Below, in pieces: positions 22,423 through 24,495 of a stretch of 24,495 nt of DNA. A program made the translations under genes and the position numbers. Where the stretch lies: positions 1-24,495 of the forward strand of contig CAMOTK010000002.1 in the NCBI GenBank assembly GCA_946625715.1. Reading direction: 5' to 3'. The notes beneath the pieces were generated by a model that had not been told where the DNA came from, made no database searches, and saw only the letters and a program-made list of their open reading frames with translations. The stretch's first letter is position 1, and every line of letters begins with the position of its first letter. The stretch is from an uncultured Prevotella sp. GTDB lineage: Bacteria; Bacteroidota; Bacteroidia; Bacteroidales; Bacteroidaceae.

Positions 22423-24357
22423 ATGAAGAAGTTCAATAAATATTTTGTGGGCGCACTGCTACTGGGTGCAACCACGATGGGTCTCACCTCGTGCGACCTC
22501 GACGAGTACAATCCTTCTTCTGAAGGTGCCGATGCCGTTTTTGCCACTCAGCAGGGCATCGAGGGCCTCGTCAACCAGATGTATTACAACTTCCGCTGGA
22601 AGTACTACGGACGTGAGGATCCCGTGCTCTACATGGAGGGTGCAGGCGACCTGTTCCAGAACTGCCCGGAGAAAGACACCTACGGCATGCAGCTCACGCG
22701 CTTCGTCGACCTGCAGGGCGACCGCTCGCAGGTGGGTGGCGCATGGAACCGCGTCTACGATAACGTCAACCTGGCCAACACCGTGCTCGAATATCTGCCC
22801 GAAACCAAGAACCTGAGCGACGAGTATCGCAACGACTACGAGGGCGAAGCCCGCTTCACCCGTGCCTATTCCTACTGGTGGCTCGTAGAGTGGTTCGGCG
22901 ACATTGAGATGCGCACCAAGGGCACCGGCTCGCCTACGTTCACCGCACAGCGCACCGACCGCAAGGTCATCTACGACCAGGTCATTCTGCCCGATGCCGA
23001 GAAGGCCGCCCAGCTGCTGCCCGTACAGCCCCTGCACGGTAATGTGGGTCGTGCCACGAAGAAGGCTGCCTATGGCATCCTGGCCCGTACCTATCTGGCC
23101 CGCGCTCAGTACGAGGCTGCCGGCAGTGCCGAGCAGAAGGCATTCTACCAGAAGGCCTACGAGGCTGCTAAGTACGTGATGGACCACAAGGCCGAGCTTG
23201 GCATCAGCCTCTACAGCACCTACGACGAAATCTGGCAGACCAAGAATAACAAGACCAACACTGAGTTCCTCTGGGTGGTTACTCACTCTACCAACTCTAC
23301 GCTCAACCCGCAGAAGAACAACCCCAACCGTCTGCACCTCTACTTCTCGCCGCGCCTGCTCAAGCGTGCCGGCATCACCAACGATGCAAGCAAGCCTCTG
23401 GCATGGCAGAGCCCGAAGGAGAGTGCTCTCATGGCACCGACCTACTATCTGCTCAACCTCTTTGCCGACTGGGATGCACGCTACAGCTCCCTGTTCCAGG
23501 AAGAGTTCTTGGAGAGCGCCACATCCTACACTTGGGATAAGGCTACCGCTGCCGCCTACCTGGCACCTGGCTACGTGGCTGCCGATGGTGAGGCCGAAAC
23601 CGACCTGTCGCGCCTGCCCGCCGCCGCTGCTGCTATCGTGGGCAAGACCGTGAACGAGGGCGACGTGGTGTTCCGCTTCACCCGCAACGTGGTCACCGAT
23701 GCTGAGAAGCTGGCTGCCGCCAACCAGGGCATTGCCGTTGTGGGCAGCAACGACTTCTTCAAGGAAGAGTCGCTCGACGGCCGCACTATCCATCGCTTCT
23801 TCAAGCCTACGGAAACTACGGCCTACATGTCGCAGTCGTTCCCCCGCTTCAAGAAGTATCGCATTTGGGACGGCGACCCCAACGGCACCATCCTCTTGGA
23901 TGCTCCGACCAACAACATCGGCTTCGGCGACGTGCCCGTCATGCGCTATGCTGAGATGCCGCTCATCGCTGCCGAGTGCCAGATTGCACTGGGCAATCCC
24001 GGCGAGGCTGCCAGCATCATCAACAGCGAGATTCGCACACAGCGCGTCGTGGCTCCCGGCCACACGCTGGCTGAGGCTCAGGTGTCGGCCAACGACATGA
24101 ACATCGAGTGGATTCTCGAAGAGCGTGCACGTGAGCTCTGCGGCGAGTGGCTGCGCTGGTTCGACCTGAAGCGCACGAAGAAGCTCGTGGAGTATAAGAA
24201 GTACCACAACCCCGCCATGAACGGCGACAACCCCGTTTCTGAAACCAACTACCTCTGGCCCATCCCCACGTCGTATCTCGACAAGCTGGAGAATGCCGAA
24301 GAGTTCGGTCAGAACCCGGGCTACAACCCCTATGTTCGTGCTTCGAAAGACAAATAA
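22423..24357 (+). CDS. susD-like: SusD-family nutrient-binding lipoprotein (RagB/SusD)
   Basis: A surface lipoprotein that caps the SusC barrel and binds the glycan. The 644-residue protein has a lipoprotein signal with lipobox LTSC and lipidated Cys24, then the SusD N-terminal region (NPSSEGADAVFATQQGIEGLVNQMYYNFR), the helical TPR-type core (ARFTRAYSYWWLVEWFGDI, GNVGRATKKAAYGILARTYLARAQYEAA) and the C-terminal RagB/SusD domain (VPVMRYAEMPLIAAECQIALGNPGEA, WILEERARELCGEWLRWFDLKRT, YLWPIPTSYLDKLE, QNPGYNP). It is somewhat longer than many SusD proteins; extra sequence around 360-430, rich in Ala, may be a lineage-specific loop. It shares the transcript with susC and is followed by a strong terminator, so no further surface glycan-binding protein appears to belong to this operon. 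Confidence 0.96.
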   Translation: MKKFNKYFVGALLLGATTMGLTSCDLDEYNPSSEGADAVFATQQGIEGLVNQMYYNFRWKYYGREDPVLYMEGAGDLFQNCPEKDTYGMQLTRFVDLQGDRSQVGGAWNRVYDNVNLANTVLEYLPETKNLSDEYRNDYEGEARFTRAYSYWWLVEWFGDIEMRTKGTGSPTFTAQRTDRKVIYDQVILPDAEKAAQLLPVQPLHGNVGRATKKAAYGILARTYLARAQYEAAGSAEQKAFYQKAYEAAKYVMDHKAELGISLYSTYDEIWQTKNNKTNTEFLWVVTHSTNSTLNPQKNNPNRLHLYFSPRLLKRAGITNDASKPLAWQSPKESALMAPTYYLLNLFADWDARYSSLFQEEFLESATSYTWDKATAAAYLAPGYVAADGEAETDLSRLPAAAAAIVGKTVNEGDVVFRFTRNVVTDAEKLAAANQGIAVVGSNDFFKEESLDGRTIHRFFKPTETTAYMSQSFPRFKKYRIWDGDPNGTILLDAPTNNIGFGDVPVMRYAEMPLIAAECQIALGNPGEAASIINSEIRTQRVVAPGHTLAEAQVSANDMNIEWILEERARELCGEWLRWFDLKRTKKLVEYKKYHNPAMNGDNPVSETNYLWPIPTSYLDKLENAEEFGQNPGYNPYVRASKDK

Positions 24358-24382
24358 CAGCTTTTGAAAAGCGCCAACCATG

Positions 24383-24415
24383 GGCCTGCTCCTTCCACAA
24401 GGGGCAGGCCTTTTT
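24383..24415 (+). terminator. Rho-independent terminator of the susCD operon
   Basis: GGCCTGCTCCTT (24383-24394) pairs with AAGGGGCAGGCC (24399-24410) over 12 bp with one G-T wobble and a 4-nt CCAC loop, followed by five T. It lies 25 nt after the susD stop and closes the operon. Confidence 0.94.
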
Positions 24416-24495
24416 CGTATGCGTTTGTAAAGAAAAACTGCCGAAATTTAACACTTCCGGACCGACCATTCTAGAAAAGTAAAAGTGGCACTTTT

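Noticed and set aside
22459..24381. 640-codon open frame antisense to susD
   Set aside because: It lies fully opposite a clear SusD gene in GC-rich DNA, has no recognisable domain and a Val/Gly/Leu/His-rich composition typical of antisense reading of a codon-biased gene.

Overview
The window reads as chromosome of a GC-rich member of the Bacteroidales, most likely Prevotellaceae. Three things point there. It has a SusC/SusD pair with a SusD lipoprotein. Several intergenic regions carry the Bacteroidetes promoter -7 element TAnnTTTG, and two of these have a TTTG exactly 20 nt upstream. Several families (a DUF4831-like protein, an Oar-like TonB receptor, class II aldolase, the hpt-adk-obg-pgeF-M23 gene order) are typical of that order. 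The assignment is inference from sequence character; no rRNA is present to confirm it. I see no tRNA, rRNA, insertion sequence, phage gene or CRISPR array.

Layout. 1-1074: C-terminal part of an M16 zinc-peptidase-like protein, cut by the window edge. 1178-2182: class II fructose-bisphosphate aldolase with its own promoter and a strong terminator. 2322-6333 (+): a two-gene unit, a secreted GH2 enzyme and a secreted right-handed beta-helix protein (GH141-like). 6334-6545: a convergent spacer with four 22-bp units, three of which carry a clear palindrome, and a strong hairpin terminator. 6546-9920 (-): an Oar-type TonB-dependent receptor without a SusD partner. 9992-14290 (-): a compact operon read hpt > adk > obgE > pgeF > M23 peptidase. 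14383-16970 (+): bifunctional NAD(P)HX repair enzyme and a DUF4831-like protein, divergent from hpt. 17002-19020 (-): PL11 rhamnogalacturonan lyase. 19295-24357 (+): SusC and SusD, divergent from PL11, closed by a strong terminator. 24358-24495: terminator and the upstream region of whatever follows.

How the parts fit. PL11, SusC and SusD form a small polysaccharide utilisation locus. SusCD should bind and import oligosaccharides, and PL11 should cleave the rhamnogalacturonan-I backbone outside or at the cell surface. Their divergent promoters face each other across about 80 bp, which holds a perfect 10-bp inverted repeat; one arm covers the susC -33 element, and a third copy of its core hexamer covers the PL11 -33 element. 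The GH2/beta-helix pair about 13 kb upstream may act on the same pectic material (inference). The middle block is housekeeping: purine salvage, nucleotide balance, ribosome/GTPase function, peptidoglycan editing and hydrolysis, and nicotinamide-cofactor repair.

No wholly new system is obvious. The most interesting items are the paired PL11/susC promoter architecture, the 22-bp palindromic array, the beta-helix enzyme of uncertain activity, the tandem M23 protein with a degenerate first domain coupled to pgeF, and the probable near-leaderless nnr promoter.
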